Made by a program: the position numbers and the translations under genes
The notes under the pieces: generated by a model
Databases searched by the model: none
Told to the model about the DNA's origin: nothing
Seen by the model: only the letters and a program-made list of their open reading frames with translations
From: Propionigenium maris DSM 9537
GTDB lineage: Bacteria; Fusobacteriota; Fusobacteriia; Fusobacteriales; Fusobacteriaceae
Length of the DNA stretch: 64,000 bases
Assembly (NCBI RefSeq): GCF_027925155.1
Contig: NZ_BSDY01000013.1
Coordinates: forward strand, 1 to 64,000
Direction: 5' to 3'
Part shown: piece by piece, positions 8,332 to 17,311 of the stretch
How the letters are laid out: each line of letters begins with the position of its first letter
Position numbering within the stretch: position 1 is the stretch's first letter

Positions 8332-8619
8332 ATGTTTGTTTTTTCCAGCCGTATTAAGATAAGGCTTCATAGTAGTTTTTCCCTAAAGGATAAGAGGCAG
8401 GTTATTCACAGTCTTAAACATAAATTTAATTCATTCTTTAAGATCCTTCTGGTGGAGATAGGGGAGCAGGATAACAAGAGGTTATCCCTTTTAGCCTTTA
8501 CCTTTGTGTGTGAGGAGATAGCCTATGGAGAAAAGCTTCAAGGTAAGATGCTGGACTTCATAGAGGAAAACTGTCTTGAAGAGGTAGTAGATATAGAAAA
8601 TTTTTTAGAGAAGTATTAG
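8332..8619 (+). CDS. DUF503 (YlxP-like) small protein
   Basis: A 95-aa DUF503 protein. The family pattern is visible: an N-terminal beta strand, then SLKDKRQVIHSLKHKF and a VEIGEQD segment, ending in the LDFIEEN helix. Homologues often sit in the rbfA/ylxP neighbourhood and have been linked to ribosome function without a settled role. Here it is followed eight bases later by a thioesterase, so the two are probably co-transcribed. RBS GAGGTGG precedes the ATG. Confidence 0.8.
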   Translation: MFVFSSRIKIRLHSSFSLKDKRQVIHSLKHKFNSFFKILLVEIGEQDNKRLSLLAFTFVCEEIAYGEKLQGKMLDFIEENCLEEVVDIENFLEKY

Positions 8620-8627
8620 GAGGAAAG

Positions 8628-9038
8628 ATGTTTGTTGAAGAATATAAGGTAACTGTTGGAGATATAAACTATGGAGGACATATGGGAAATGAGAGAGCCC
8701 TTGTTGCCTTTCATCAGGGAAGGATTGCATGGCTTAATTCCATGGGGTACTCCGAGTTAAATATCGGAGAGGGTATTGGTATAATTCAAAGGGAGTCCAA
8801 GGTAGAATACCTAAAGGAAGCCTTCATGGGGGATATTCTTTCTGTAAGGATAGCCGATGTTATCCTAAAAAGAAGCAGCTTCAGAATCAAGTATGAGATC
8901 AAAAACCAGAGGGATGAGGTTATAATTATAGGGGATACCCTTATGATAGCCTTTGACTCTCAAAGGAAAAAAATTGTTTCCCTTCCAAAGGAATTTAGAG
9001 AAAAAGTCGAAAGAAGTATTGAGAACAATATGGATTAA
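8628..9038 (+). CDS. Acyl-CoA thioesterase, YbgC/4HBT hotdog family
   Basis: A 136-aa single hotdog-fold thioesterase. The N-terminal GDINYGGHMGNERALVAFHQGR is the 4HBT/YbgC signature with the catalytic Asp near residue 12. It should hydrolyse a short- or medium-chain acyl-CoA. It sits eight bases after the DUF503 gene and 20 bases before an ADP-ribosylglycohydrolase-like gene, forming a small operon. The substrate is not evident. Confidence 0.8.
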   Translation: MFVEEYKVTVGDINYGGHMGNERALVAFHQGRIAWLNSMGYSELNIGEGIGIIQRESKVEYLKEAFMGDILSVRIADVILKRSSFRIKYEIKNQRDEVIIIGDTLMIAFDSQRKKIVSLPKEFREKVERSIENNMD

Positions 9039-9058
9039 TCTTTAAAGGGAGTGATTTT

Positions 9059-9922
9059 ATGAGTAAGAAAGGACTTCTTCTTGGGTCGGTACTGGCAGAT
9101 GCTTTTTCACTGGGGGCCCATTGGATATATGACTGCGACAAGATAAAGCAGAACTTTGGTGAATACGACAGACTCCACGATCCACTGCCTGGAAGTTTTC
9201 ATAAAAACAGAAGCAAGGGAGAGCACACTCACTATGGAGATCAGACCCTTCTTCTCTTGGAGTTCTTTGCTGAAAAGGGGGAGTTCAATACCCAGGAGTT
9301 TAAAAAGTTTTGGTATGAGCGAATGGAGAAGTATGACGGGTACCTGGATCATGCCACAAAGGAAAGTCTTTCAGCATTAAAGGCTGGAAGTGAGTGGGGA
9401 TCTACCTCTACAGACTTGGCTGGAGCCTCTAGGATAGCTCCTGTTATATACTGTAACTCCGATAGGGAAAGAGGAGTGGAGTTTTCTGTACAGCAGACCA
9501 AGGTAACCCACAACAACCAGGGAGTCCTCCTGGCAGCGGAGTTCTTTGCAAGGGTGGCCTATGGGGTTCTTGAGGGCAAATCTCCTAAAAATAGTGTAGA
9601 GGCTGTTACTGCTGAGATGGATAACTCCTGGATTGCTGCCAATGTGAATAAGGCTGTGGAATCTCTGGAACTTTCTCCAGAGGAGGCTATAGGTAAGCTT
9701 GGTCAGGCATGCACCGTCTCTGGAGCTTTTCCTGCAACCATCTATATAATCCTTAAGTATGAAGATGACTATAGGAGTGCAATGATTGCCAATGTAATGG
9801 CTGGGGGAGACTCAGCAGCAAGAGGACTCTTGGCTGGAATGATTATAGGGGCCTACAGAGAGGAGACAATTCCCAAGGAGTGGATGGATGAGATGTGCAG
9901 CTTGGAAAGAGTTCACTTCTAA
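9059..9922 (+). CDS. ADP-ribosylglycohydrolase family protein
   Basis: A 287-aa all-alpha protein of the DraG/ARH superfamily. The N-terminal GSVLADAFSLGAHW matches the family's first helix (usually G-x-x-G-D-A-x-G), THYGDQTLLLLE corresponds to the metal-binding GDDT motif, and AGGDSAARGLLAGMIIGA is the C-terminal GGDxDTxxA-like motif. Several metal-ligand positions deviate (GDQT, GGDSAARG), so either activity is altered or the protein uses another substrate; family members also include enzymes acting on other glycosides. It is the last gene before a strong terminator. Confidence 0.75.
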   Translation: MSKKGLLLGSVLADAFSLGAHWIYDCDKIKQNFGEYDRLHDPLPGSFHKNRSKGEHTHYGDQTLLLLEFFAEKGEFNTQEFKKFWYERMEKYDGYLDHATKESLSALKAGSEWGSTSTDLAGASRIAPVIYCNSDRERGVEFSVQQTKVTHNNQGVLLAAEFFARVAYGVLEGKSPKNSVEAVTAEMDNSWIAANVNKAVESLELSPEEAIGKLGQACTVSGAFPATIYIILKYEDDYRSAMIANVMAGGDSAARGLLAGMIIGAYREETIPKEWMDEMCSLERVHF

Positions 9923-9976
9923 ATAATGACCTTAAAAAATTCCATGAATATATGAGTAAGAACTTAAAAAAACTAA

Positions 9977-10013
9977 AAACCCCTTCACCGGGCTATCTGG
10001 TGAAGGGGTTTTA
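9977..10013. terminator. Bidirectional terminator between converging genes
   Basis: Perfect 12-bp stem AACCCCTTCACC...GGTGAAGGGGTT with A-rich and T-rich flanks. It serves the glycohydrolase gene (+) and cat1 (-). Confidence 0.92.
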
Positions 10014-10042
10014 TATTGATTGATTTTTCTACTTGTATGAAC

Positions 10043-11557
10043 CTACTTTGCTACCTTCATACTACCAGTCTTCATGAATCTCTCATGCCATGAGAGAGCT
10101 TCCCCGATGATGTGAGGCTGGTGTCCTCCCACCTCAGCTTCAGCTCTTGTAAGATACTCCGTGAGCATCTCTTTATAGTCTGGATGAGCACAGTTTTCTA
10201 TAATTGCTCTTGCTCTCTCTCGTGGGTTCAGTCCTCTCAGGTCTGCAATTCCCTGCTCAGTAACCACTACCTGTACATCGTGCTCTGTATGATCCACGTG
10301 GGATACCATAGGTACGATGGAGGAAACAAGACCTCCCTTAGCTGTGGATACAGTGGTATAGATGGAGATATAGGCATTTCTGGTAAAGTCTCCAGATCCT
10401 CCCAGACCATTCATCATCTTACTTCCCATTACATTTGTAGAGTTAACGTGGCCATAGATATCCACCTCTATAGCTGTATTCATGGCAATTACTCCTAATT
10501 GTCTTGCTATAGATGGGTTGTTGGAGATCTCCATAGGTCTGAGAACACAGTGTTTGCTGTAGTGCTCGATATTTCCCAGAAGCTTCTCCAGTCCCGCTTC
10601 CGATGGAGTGAAGGAGGTTCCAGATGCAACAGTAACCTTTCCGGCATCGATGAGGTCAAACATGGAGTCCTGAATTACCTCTGTATAGCAGGTAAGGTTT
10701 TCAAACTTAGAATCTACAAGACCTCCCAAAACAGCATTGGCTACAGATCCCACACCAGATTGTAGAGGAAGTAGGTTTTCTGGAAGTCTACCGCACTCAA
10801 CCTCATTTTCAAGGAAGCTTATGATGTGCTGGGAGATTTTCTTGGAATTATCGTCTATAGCTCCAAGAGGTCTTACCTTATCCGAGATATCGGAGTGTAC
10901 TATAGCTGCAATCTTAGCTGGATCACACTCTATATAGGGCTTACCTATTCTGTCTCCTGGATGCTTTAGAGGGATAGGGTCCCTGTGGGGAGGATTTTCA
11001 GTCATATAGATATCGTGAACTCCCTCTAGAGCCAGGGGCTGGTTTGTATTTACCTCAACTATAACCATGTCTGCATTTTTAACAGCCTGGGGAGATATTC
11101 CCACAGATGTTGACGGAACGATTCCTCCCTCTTCAGTTATGGCAATGGCCTCCACTATAGCCACATCCACCTTTCCAAAGAAGCCGTAGTTCAGCATCTG
11201 GGGAACGTGGGAGAGGTGCATATCCTGATACCTGATACTACCGTTGTTGATTCCCTTTCTGAGGTCCTTATTTGTCTGGTAGGGATAACGCTTGGCAATG
11301 GCTCCTACCCTTGAAAGTGCCCCGTCCAGTTCATCTCCTACAGATGCCCCGGTGATCAAAGTCAACTTCATCTCCTCGCCGGTTTCCTCCACCCTCTTAG
11401 CTAGAGCTAGGGGTACAGCCTTGGGATATCCAGCTGGTGTAAAACCACTGGTAGCAATAACCATATTTGGCTTGATAAGCTCTGCAGCTTTGTCAGCTTC
11501 CACAACTTTATTTAATAGATCCTTCCTTCTGATTCTGCTATTTAACATATTACTCAA
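10043..11557 (-). CDS. cat1: Succinyl-CoA:acetate CoA-transferase (acetyl-CoA hydrolase/transferase family)
   Basis: A 504-aa class I CoA-transferase of the Cat1/SCACT group. The catalytic Glu is Glu293 in YTEVIQDS, and the C-terminal half has SGVGSVANAVLGGL and GLGGSGDFTRNA, which form the CoA and oxyanion sites. It would activate succinate with acetyl-CoA. It is the last gene of the succinate/4-hydroxybutyrate cluster, nine bases after the AAEx transporter. In C. kluyveri cat1 begins the equivalent pathway. A propionyl-CoA:succinate transferase role is possible for this family, but context favours Cat1. Confidence 0.88.
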   Translation of the reverse strand: MSNMLNSRIRRKDLLNKVVEADKAAELIKPNMVIATSGFTPAGYPKAVPLALAKRVEETGEEMKLTLITGASVGDELDGALSRVGAIAKRYPYQTNKDLRKGINNGSIRYQDMHLSHVPQMLNYGFFGKVDVAIVEAIAITEEGGIVPSTSVGISPQAVKNADMVIVEVNTNQPLALEGVHDIYMTENPPHRDPIPLKHPGDRIGKPYIECDPAKIAAIVHSDISDKVRPLGAIDDNSKKISQHIISFLENEVECGRLPENLLPLQSGVGSVANAVLGGLVDSKFENLTCYTEVIQDSMFDLIDAGKVTVASGTSFTPSEAGLEKLLGNIEHYSKHCVLRPMEISNNPSIARQLGVIAMNTAIEVDIYGHVNSTNVMGSKMMNGLGGSGDFTRNAYISIYTTVSTAKGGLVSSIVPMVSHVDHTEHDVQVVVTEQGIADLRGLNPRERARAIIENCAHPDYKEMLTEYLTRAEAEVGGHQPHIIGEALSWHERFMKTGSMKVAK

Positions 11558-11566
11558 TCCTCCTTC

Positions 11567-12928
11567 TTACATAGGTAGTTTGTGAAGTATGATAGTGAAG
11601 AGTACCATTCCAAAGAGTGCAAAGGGATAGGTAGCCCCATATCCAGCAGCAGGGTCATCGGAGCCTACAGCATCAATGGCTACTCCAAGTCCCGGAGTAG
11701 AGGTCATACCTCCGCATATAGCTCCAGAGAGCATGATCCAGTTGATCTTAAATACATATTTTCCAACAATAAATCCTATAACCATAGATACTACTCCCAC
11801 TGCAGTGGAAACAAATGCCAGGTAGAGACCTGAACCAGTGAGAGAGTCGATAACTGCAAATCCATATCTCAGACCAACTATTCCCAGGAAGAAAGCAAGT
11901 CCCACCTCTCTTATTGTTCCGAGGATCTTTTTATCCATTCTGAAGTTTAAAAATCCGATTTTTCCGATATATCCTAGTATGAGGGAGATAATTAGTACCC
12001 CTCCAGTAGATCCCAGGCTGAAGTATCCAAGGGGACCTAGATTCACCTTGAGCATTCCAAAGGTATATCCTCCTGCACAGGCAAGGGCAAAGGCAATGAG
12101 ATCAAAGGAAACAGGCTCTATGTGGGTCACTCCGCTAGCTTCTTCAGCTGCAGCCATCTCCCTTCTGAATGTCTCATACTCCCTCTCCATATCTAACTTA
12201 AATAACTTTGGGATGAGTCTCATAGCCAGGATAACAATGAGTACACCAAAGGGATATCCTATGGCATGTCCGACTCCTACTCCCGCTTCAGCATTAACAA
12301 GGAGGCTGTCCACCTGCCCAGGGACTAACCTCTTCACCTCGGTGGCTGAGAGGTGGTTCCCGGGACTCACTATGCTGAGGATCCTGTTTTTATCGTGTTC
12401 CGTGAGAGTGTCATACTCCCCGGCCCACTGGGAGGCATGGTCTCTGGCTGTTTCAAGGGCTGCCGCCAGACCGGGAGAGCTGGTGAGGGCTCCTGTATAT
12501 ACTCCTGATACTTCATAGGGGTTGGAGCTGTCACTGAGAATAGTGAGAAGGTATGTAGTTCCCGCTCCCAGGAAGGTAATGAGGAATCCAAGAAGGATGA
12601 ATTTAGCTCCGTATTTTTTTATGATAACAGCTATCTTATCTGCAGCAAGGAGTCCCACAGCGGCCACAAAGAGTATTAAAAATAAGCTGAAGAATCCCTT
12701 ATCTACAACACTAACCTTTAAAATTCTCTCAGCAGCTCCGATGTTACCCTGGCCACCCTCTACTACTTTGTTGGCAGCCTTCATAACACCCCATCCTATT
12801 CCAAGGCCTGTAAAGAGTGCTCCAGAGGTACCGATCTTTAATAGTTTTCCCAATAACATTCCGCTGAGTACTGCAATGAACATAAGCATAAATGGATTCA
12901 TTGCCCACTTAATTAAATCGAAACTCAT
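11567..12928 (-). CDS. AAEx-family (AspT/YidE-like) transporter, possibly for succinate or 4-hydroxybutyrate
   Basis: A 453-aa inner-membrane protein with two related Asp-Al_Ex-type halves. The internal duplication is visible in the paired loops TSSPGLAAALETA and TSTPGLGVAIDAV. Each half has about five hydrophobic helices. The linker is a short charged stretch (MEREYETFRREM) rather than a large TrkA-C domain. The AAEx family includes the Asp/Ala antiporter AspT and the corynebacterial succinate exporter SucE. Its position between 4hbD and cat1 suggests a dicarboxylate or hydroxy-acid substrate of the pathway; that is inference. A terminator lies upstream, so it may have its own promoter with cat1. 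Confidence 0.75.
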   Translation of the reverse strand: MSFDLIKWAMNPFMLMFIAVLSGMLLGKLLKIGTSGALFTGLGIGWGVMKAANKVVEGGQGNIGAAERILKVSVVDKGFFSLFLILFVAAVGLLAADKIAVIIKKYGAKFILLGFLITFLGAGTTYLLTILSDSSNPYEVSGVYTGALTSSPGLAAALETARDHASQWAGEYDTLTEHDKNRILSIVSPGNHLSATEVKRLVPGQVDSLLVNAEAGVGVGHAIGYPFGVLIVILAMRLIPKLFKLDMEREYETFRREMAAAEEASGVTHIEPVSFDLIAFALACAGGYTFGMLKVNLGPLGYFSLGSTGGVLIISLILGYIGKIGFLNFRMDKKILGTIREVGLAFFLGIVGLRYGFAVIDSLTGSGLYLAFVSTAVGVVSMVIGFIVGKYVFKINWIMLSGAICGGMTSTPGLGVAIDAVGSDDPAAGYGATYPFALFGMVLFTIILHKLPM

Positions 12929-13027
12929 ACTTCCCCTCCTTTATAAAAAACGGCAACTTTTGGCTGATTACATCTATCAACACCACTCTTCCTTAAAAAA
13001 TTATCCAAAACAGGTCTATAAAAGGGT

Positions 13028-13066
13028 AAAAAAAATTGGGCCCCCCCTGCTCTAGGCAGGGGAGCA
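13028..13066 (-). terminator. Intrinsic terminator after 4hbD
   Basis: On the minus strand, CCCCTGC-ctaga-GCAGGGG is followed, after GGGCCCAA, by a T8 run. It divides the 4-hydroxybutyrate cluster from the transporter and cat1, implying either partial read-through or a second promoter. Confidence 0.6.
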
Positions 13067-13119
13067 CTCCAAATCTTTAGAAATCCTCTCTTTAAAACTT
13101 ACTTTAAAACACTCTAGAT

Positions 13120-14238
13120 CTAATAGAGGTTTTTATAGATATTAACTATATCTTCCCTTGTGAGAGGAACATAGTTGTTTGCCAGAAGTCTCTGCTGTCC
13201 TTCAATAACAGAGTCTGCAAAGCTCTCTATCTCCTTCTCCTTCATACCATACTCCTGGAGAGGTTTTCTTGATAGAAGCCTGTCTAGTACCTTGGACAGT
13301 TCCTCATATACATCGCATCCCTCGTCCACTCCCATTATTGAAGCCAGTACCCTGTTTATACCCTTTATCTTTCCTTCAGGGCTCTTTCTCAGGTAGGTTT
13401 TAAAAACCTCAGTAAAGAACTGGTAGTTAGCTTCTCCATGGGGAACATGGTATACTCCGCCTAACGGATAGGAGAGAGCGTGAACAGCTCCTACCCCTGC
13501 GTTACCAAAGGCTATTCCTGCGTAGTTGCTTCCAATTATAAACTCCTCTATAATCTCCTTTCTGTACTCCTCTCCCCTTTCGAGGATATCCATATACCCC
13601 TTTAATATCATCTCAATAGCTTTTACACTAAAGATCTCTGTGTATGGATTGGATTTTGGAGACACATAGGCTTCCACAGCGTGGATTAGAGCATCTATAG
13701 AGCTTGTAACAAAGAAGTTAAATGGCAGTCCCATAAATAACTCTGGGATAAGAACTGCACTCTCTGGATAAAGCTCGTCCACAGCCAGTCCCATCTTAGT
13801 CTTCTTGGATTTTATCTCGGAGATGGCGATGTTTGTAACCTCGCTTCCAGTTCCGCAGGTAGTAGGAACAATAATCAGCTCCTTATTCTTCTTAATTGGA
13901 ACCTTTTTTTCAAAGTAGTTGAGGCAGTCATCTGTATCCTCTAAGACAAGAAGCTTGGAGATGTCGATAACGGAACCTCCCCCTACGGAAATTACCCTTC
14001 TTATATCCTTCCCTCTCATGGAAGCCATAATGTAGTTGATCATCTCATCTGAGGGTTCCCCTGTACCAAAGCACTCTATAAAGAGGTACTCTGCTTCCAG
14101 GTTTAGTTTCTCCATAAAGCTGTCATGAAGAAACTGGTGGGTAAATATTAGGTCCCCTTCTCCTATTTTATACTCCGCTGCAAACTCATCAAATCTATCA
14201 AATTTATGTATCTCAGGCTGTATCTTTAAAAGTCTCAT
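13120..14238 (-). CDS. 4hbD: 4-hydroxybutyrate dehydrogenase (iron-containing ADH family)
   Basis: A 372-aa group III alcohol dehydrogenase, close in length to C. kluyveri 4HbD. The NAD-binding GGGSVIDISK (about residues 86-95) and PTTCGTGSE motifs are present. Metal ligands are visible as Asp in SSIDALIHAVEAY, His in the same motif, His in VHALSYPLGG and His in VPHGEANY. It interconverts succinate semialdehyde and 4-hydroxybutyrate with NADH. It follows sucD by ten bases, so the two reductive steps are adjacent. Function rests on family plus strong pathway context. Confidence 0.88.
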   Translation of the reverse strand: MRLLKIQPEIHKFDRFDEFAAEYKIGEGDLIFTHQFLHDSFMEKLNLEAEYLFIECFGTGEPSDEMINYIMASMRGKDIRRVISVGGGSVIDISKLLVLEDTDDCLNYFEKKVPIKKNKELIIVPTTCGTGSEVTNIAISEIKSKKTKMGLAVDELYPESAVLIPELFMGLPFNFFVTSSIDALIHAVEAYVSPKSNPYTEIFSVKAIEMILKGYMDILERGEEYRKEIIEEFIIGSNYAGIAFGNAGVGAVHALSYPLGGVYHVPHGEANYQFFTEVFKTYLRKSPEGKIKGINRVLASIMGVDEGCDVYEELSKVLDRLLSRKPLQEYGMKEKEIESFADSVIEGQQRLLANNYVPLTREDIVNIYKNLY

Positions 14239-14248
14239 TCGTCCTCCC

Positions 14249-15628
14249 TTATCCCCAGATCTCTTCGTCTGTAGGGATTACAACATCTTCTCTAATAAGT
14301 CCTATTCTGGATATGTTTATAAGGTGCTTATAGTCTAAGTTTTCAGAGATAATGTTATTTCCCCATGTTCCGCACCCAAGAGTAGTAGTTGGAGCAAATC
14401 CGTTTTGCATGGAACCACCTGCTGTAAGAGATGACGGAGCATTTACCACCAGTCTGCTCACAGTGAGGTTCTTTCCTACAAGCTCTATATTCTCCAGATT
14501 ATTTGAGTGGATAGATGCAGTATGTCCCTTACCCTCTAAATCTAAGTTTCTCTGGGCTATTGCTATTGCATCCTCAATTTTATCATACTCAAAACTGGAA
14601 AGTACAGGACACATCTTCTCCTTACATAAATCATCCAGTTCATTTGCACTGTGGGTCTTTAAAATTATAACCTTTGCTTCCTTGGGAACCTCTACCCCAG
14701 CCATCGTAGCTATCTTCTCTACAGACTGTCCTACTACATTCTTATTCATGTGACCATCTACAAAGATGGTATCTCTGAACTTGGCAATAATCTCCTCATC
14801 CTCTGTATAGTATGCACCGTTATCTACCATAGCCTGGATAACCTCATTGTACTTATTCTTAGGGGCGATCACAGACTGCTCTCCAGAGCAGATAATTCCG
14901 TTATCAAACTTTCTTCCAGAGATTATCTTTGCAGCTGCATCGTGGAAGTTAGCATCCTCATCTACAATAACCTGGACATTTCCAGCTCCCACTCCAAAGG
15001 ACGGTTTACCGCTGGAGTAAGCTGCCTTAACCATTCCCATTCCTCCAGTGGCTATAACCACATCAACTGAGTTCATTAGAAGGTTTGTATATTCAAGGGA
15101 TGGCTCAGGAATAGCCTGGATAGCATCTTCTGGGCATCTGATCCCCTGGGATCTGATAGCATCATTTATTCTCTTTACAGTTTCCACAGTACACTTCTTA
15201 GACCTTGGGTGGGGAGCTATGATAATGCTGTTTCCCCCCTTGATTGCAAACATTGCATTACACATAGGAGTAACGATGGGATTTGTAGTAGGTGTAACAG
15301 CCCCTACAACTCCTATAGGTTTTCCAACCATAACTAAATTTTTCTCAAGATCCCTATCTATAATTCCAACTGTCTTCTTATCCTTGAGGTTGTTCCAGAT
15401 ATTTTTAGATTTTCCTCTGTTCTTGGCAACCTTGTCCTCATATACTCCCATTCTTGTCTCAACAACTGCCATCTCTGCCAGTTCCTCTGCATTGTCGTAG
15501 ACAGTCTTCCCTATAATCTTAACAATTGCATCTAGCTCCTCCTGAGAGTATGTTGCAAGTTTTTCCTGAGCCTTTTGTGCCTTTTCAATTAAGTTGTTGA
15601 TGTAATTTTTTGAATCCACCTTGATCAC
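14249..15628 (-). CDS. sucD: CoA-acylating succinate-semialdehyde dehydrogenase
   Basis: A 459-aa CoA-dependent aldehyde dehydrogenase. The active-site Cys is in FDNGIICSGEQSV, and the NAD site includes TPTTNPIVTPMCNAMFAIKG. The family also contains AdhE/EutE acetaldehyde dehydrogenases, but context identifies succinyl-CoA as substrate: succinyl-CoA + NADPH/NADH gives succinate semialdehyde and CoA. The gene sits between abfT and 4hbD, as expected for the pathway. The 70-bp gap upstream contains no terminator. Confidence 0.88.
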   Translation of the reverse strand: MIKVDSKNYINNLIEKAQKAQEKLATYSQEELDAIVKIIGKTVYDNAEELAEMAVVETRMGVYEDKVAKNRGKSKNIWNNLKDKKTVGIIDRDLEKNLVMVGKPIGVVGAVTPTTNPIVTPMCNAMFAIKGGNSIIIAPHPRSKKCTVETVKRINDAIRSQGIRCPEDAIQAIPEPSLEYTNLLMNSVDVVIATGGMGMVKAAYSSGKPSFGVGAGNVQVIVDEDANFHDAAAKIISGRKFDNGIICSGEQSVIAPKNKYNEVIQAMVDNGAYYTEDEEIIAKFRDTIFVDGHMNKNVVGQSVEKIATMAGVEVPKEAKVIILKTHSANELDDLCKEKMCPVLSSFEYDKIEDAIAIAQRNLDLEGKGHTASIHSNNLENIELVGKNLTVSRLVVNAPSSLTAGGSMQNGFAPTTTLGCGTWGNNIISENLDYKHLINISRIGLIREDVVIPTDEEIWG

Positions 15629-15698
15629 CCCTTAAATAAAATATATTTCAAGATATTAAAACTCATTCACTTCAACCTAGAACGTCACCTTTTAAAGG

Positions 15699-17000
15699 TT
15701 AGAACTCACACTTATATATCTTTTTCCATTCATCTATAAGACTCTCTCTGAAGTCTGGATGGGAGATCTTTATGAGGTCTCTTCCCCTTTCTTTGAGGGT
15801 TTTCCCCTTGAGTCTTGCAATACCATACTCGGTAACCACATAGTCCACGTCATTTCTGGAGGTAGTTACTATAGCTCCCCTGTCCAGTGCTGGAACTATA
15901 CGGGATACCTTCCCCTTAGCTGCTGTAGAAGGGATAGCTATTATGGATTTTCCTCCTCTGCTCATGGTAGCTCCCCTTACAAAGTCCACCTGTCCTCCCA
16001 CTCCGCTGACCTGCTTCTCTCCAATGGATTCGGAGCAGATCTGACCGGTTAGGTCTATCTGGATACAGGAGTTTATAGAAATCATCTTTTCATTTTGTGC
16101 TATCACCAATGGATCATTTACATAGTCCACCGGATAAAACTCTATGGCAGGGTTATCGTGCACATAGTCATACAGCTTTCTTGTTCCCATAAGGAAGGTT
16201 ACTATGGATTTTCCCTTATGCAGTGTCTTGCACTTGTTGGTGATAACCCCTTCCCTTATAAGTTCCAGTACACCATCTGAGATCATCTCTGAGTGAATCC
16301 CTAGATCCTTCTTATCCTTCAGGAAGAGAAGAACTGCATCGGGAATAGCTCCTATTCCCAGCTGAAGGGTGGAACCATCCTCTATGAGGTCAGCACAGTT
16401 TCTACCTATTTCCCTCTCCACATCTCCAAGCTTTGGAGGCTGAAGCTCTGTCAGGTCCTCGCTGTGCTCTACGATATAGTCGATATCCGAGATATGGATA
16501 AATGAATCACCCATGGTTCTCGGCATCTTATCGTTCATCTGTGCTATAAGTAGCTTTGCGCTCTCAGCTGCAGGTTTGGTATAGTCCACAGATACTCCCA
16601 CACTGCAGTTCCCATGCTTGTCTGGAGGAGTTACCTGGATCATAGCCACATCTACCGGCATCATCCCCTCCTTAAAGAGCTTAGGTACCTCATGGAAGTA
16701 GCAGGTTGTAAAATCAGCTCTTCCCTCCTGCACAGCCTTTCTTGTACTTGCTCCGGCAAAGATAGCGTTGTGTTTAAAGTGATTCTCCATCCCCTCGCTC
16801 ACATACTCTGCCTTACCCATAGCCACCATGTGGACTATCTCCAGGTCTGTAAACTTCTCTCTATTTTTCACAAGGGAATCCACAAGAAGCTTAGGTTCTG
16901 CACATGCATGGGAGACTACAATTCTGTCTCCTGAATTTATCTTTGAGATAGCTTCGGTAGGAGAAACTATCTTTTCTCTGTAAACATTATTCCAGTCCAT
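15699..17000 (-). CDS. abfT: 4-hydroxybutyrate CoA-transferase
   Basis: A 433-aa class I CoA-transferase of the Cat2/AbfT group, paralogous to cat1 in this cluster but shorter. The catalytic Glu is in LGIHSEMISDGV, preceded by LQLGIGAIPDAV; the C-terminal half carries SGVGGQVDFVRGA, the CoA-binding glycine loop. It transfers CoA from acetyl-CoA (or butyryl-CoA) to 4-hydroxybutyrate, supplying the substrate of the dehydratase AbfD. It lies 22 bases downstream of the small NifU-like gene. C. kluyveri calls the equivalent cat2. Confidence 0.9.
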   Translation of the reverse strand: MDWNNVYREKIVSPTEAISKINSGDRIVVSHACAEPKLLVDSLVKNREKFTDLEIVHMVAMGKAEYVSEGMENHFKHNAIFAGASTRKAVQEGRADFTTCYFHEVPKLFKEGMMPVDVAMIQVTPPDKHGNCSVGVSVDYTKPAAESAKLLIAQMNDKMPRTMGDSFIHISDIDYIVEHSEDLTELQPPKLGDVEREIGRNCADLIEDGSTLQLGIGAIPDAVLLFLKDKKDLGIHSEMISDGVLELIREGVITNKCKTLHKGKSIVTFLMGTRKLYDYVHDNPAIEFYPVDYVNDPLVIAQNEKMISINSCIQIDLTGQICSESIGEKQVSGVGGQVDFVRGATMSRGGKSIIAIPSTAAKGKVSRIVPALDRGAIVTTSRNDVDYVVTEYGIARLKGKTLKERGRDLIKISHPDFRESLIDEWKKIYKCEF

Positions 17001-17022
17001 ATATTCACCTCGTCTGTCTAGT

Positions 17023-17310
17023 TTAGGAATCTCCCCGCAATATCTTCCTTGCCATATCCAGCAGGTCCTCAGATACCCCGCTCTCCAGGATAACTTCCTT
17101 AATCTCAGGAACCTCCTGGAAGATTATCTTTTTTACCACATCCTCAAAGGTTGAGTTCATGTGCGGGCACTCTATGCAGGCTCCCTGGAGCTTCACAGTC
17201 AAGATATTGTCCTCTAGGGAGATTATCCTTATACCTCCCCCGTGCTCCTTGAGCAGGGGGAGGATCTTATCTTTAATTGTATCCTCTACAGATTTTTTCA
17301 TAGTATTCAT
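17023..17310 (-). CDS. NifU C-terminal domain-like Fe-S scaffold protein, 95 aa
   Basis: A stand-alone NifU C-terminal (Nfu) domain. The HGGGIRIISLEDNILTVKLQGAC strand pattern and the cluster motif CIECPHM match the family's CxxC scaffold, which holds a [4Fe-4S] cluster for transfer. The gene starts one base after the stop of abfD and precedes abfT, so it is embedded in the pathway operon. Because AbfD is a [4Fe-4S] flavoenzyme, a role in maturing AbfD is an attractive inference. Start ATG is followed by Asn-Thr-Met; an internal ATG three codons on is also possible. Confidence 0.82.
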   Translation of the reverse strand: MNTMKKSVEDTIKDKILPLLKEHGGGIRIISLEDNILTVKLQGACIECPHMNSTFEDVVKKIIFQEVPEIKEVILESGVSEDLLDMARKILRGDS

Positions 17311-17311
17311 C

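Noticed and set aside
11838-13055. Long frames opposite the AAEx transporter
   Set aside because: They mirror a clearly transmembrane coding frame on the other strand and show no independent RBS or family pattern.
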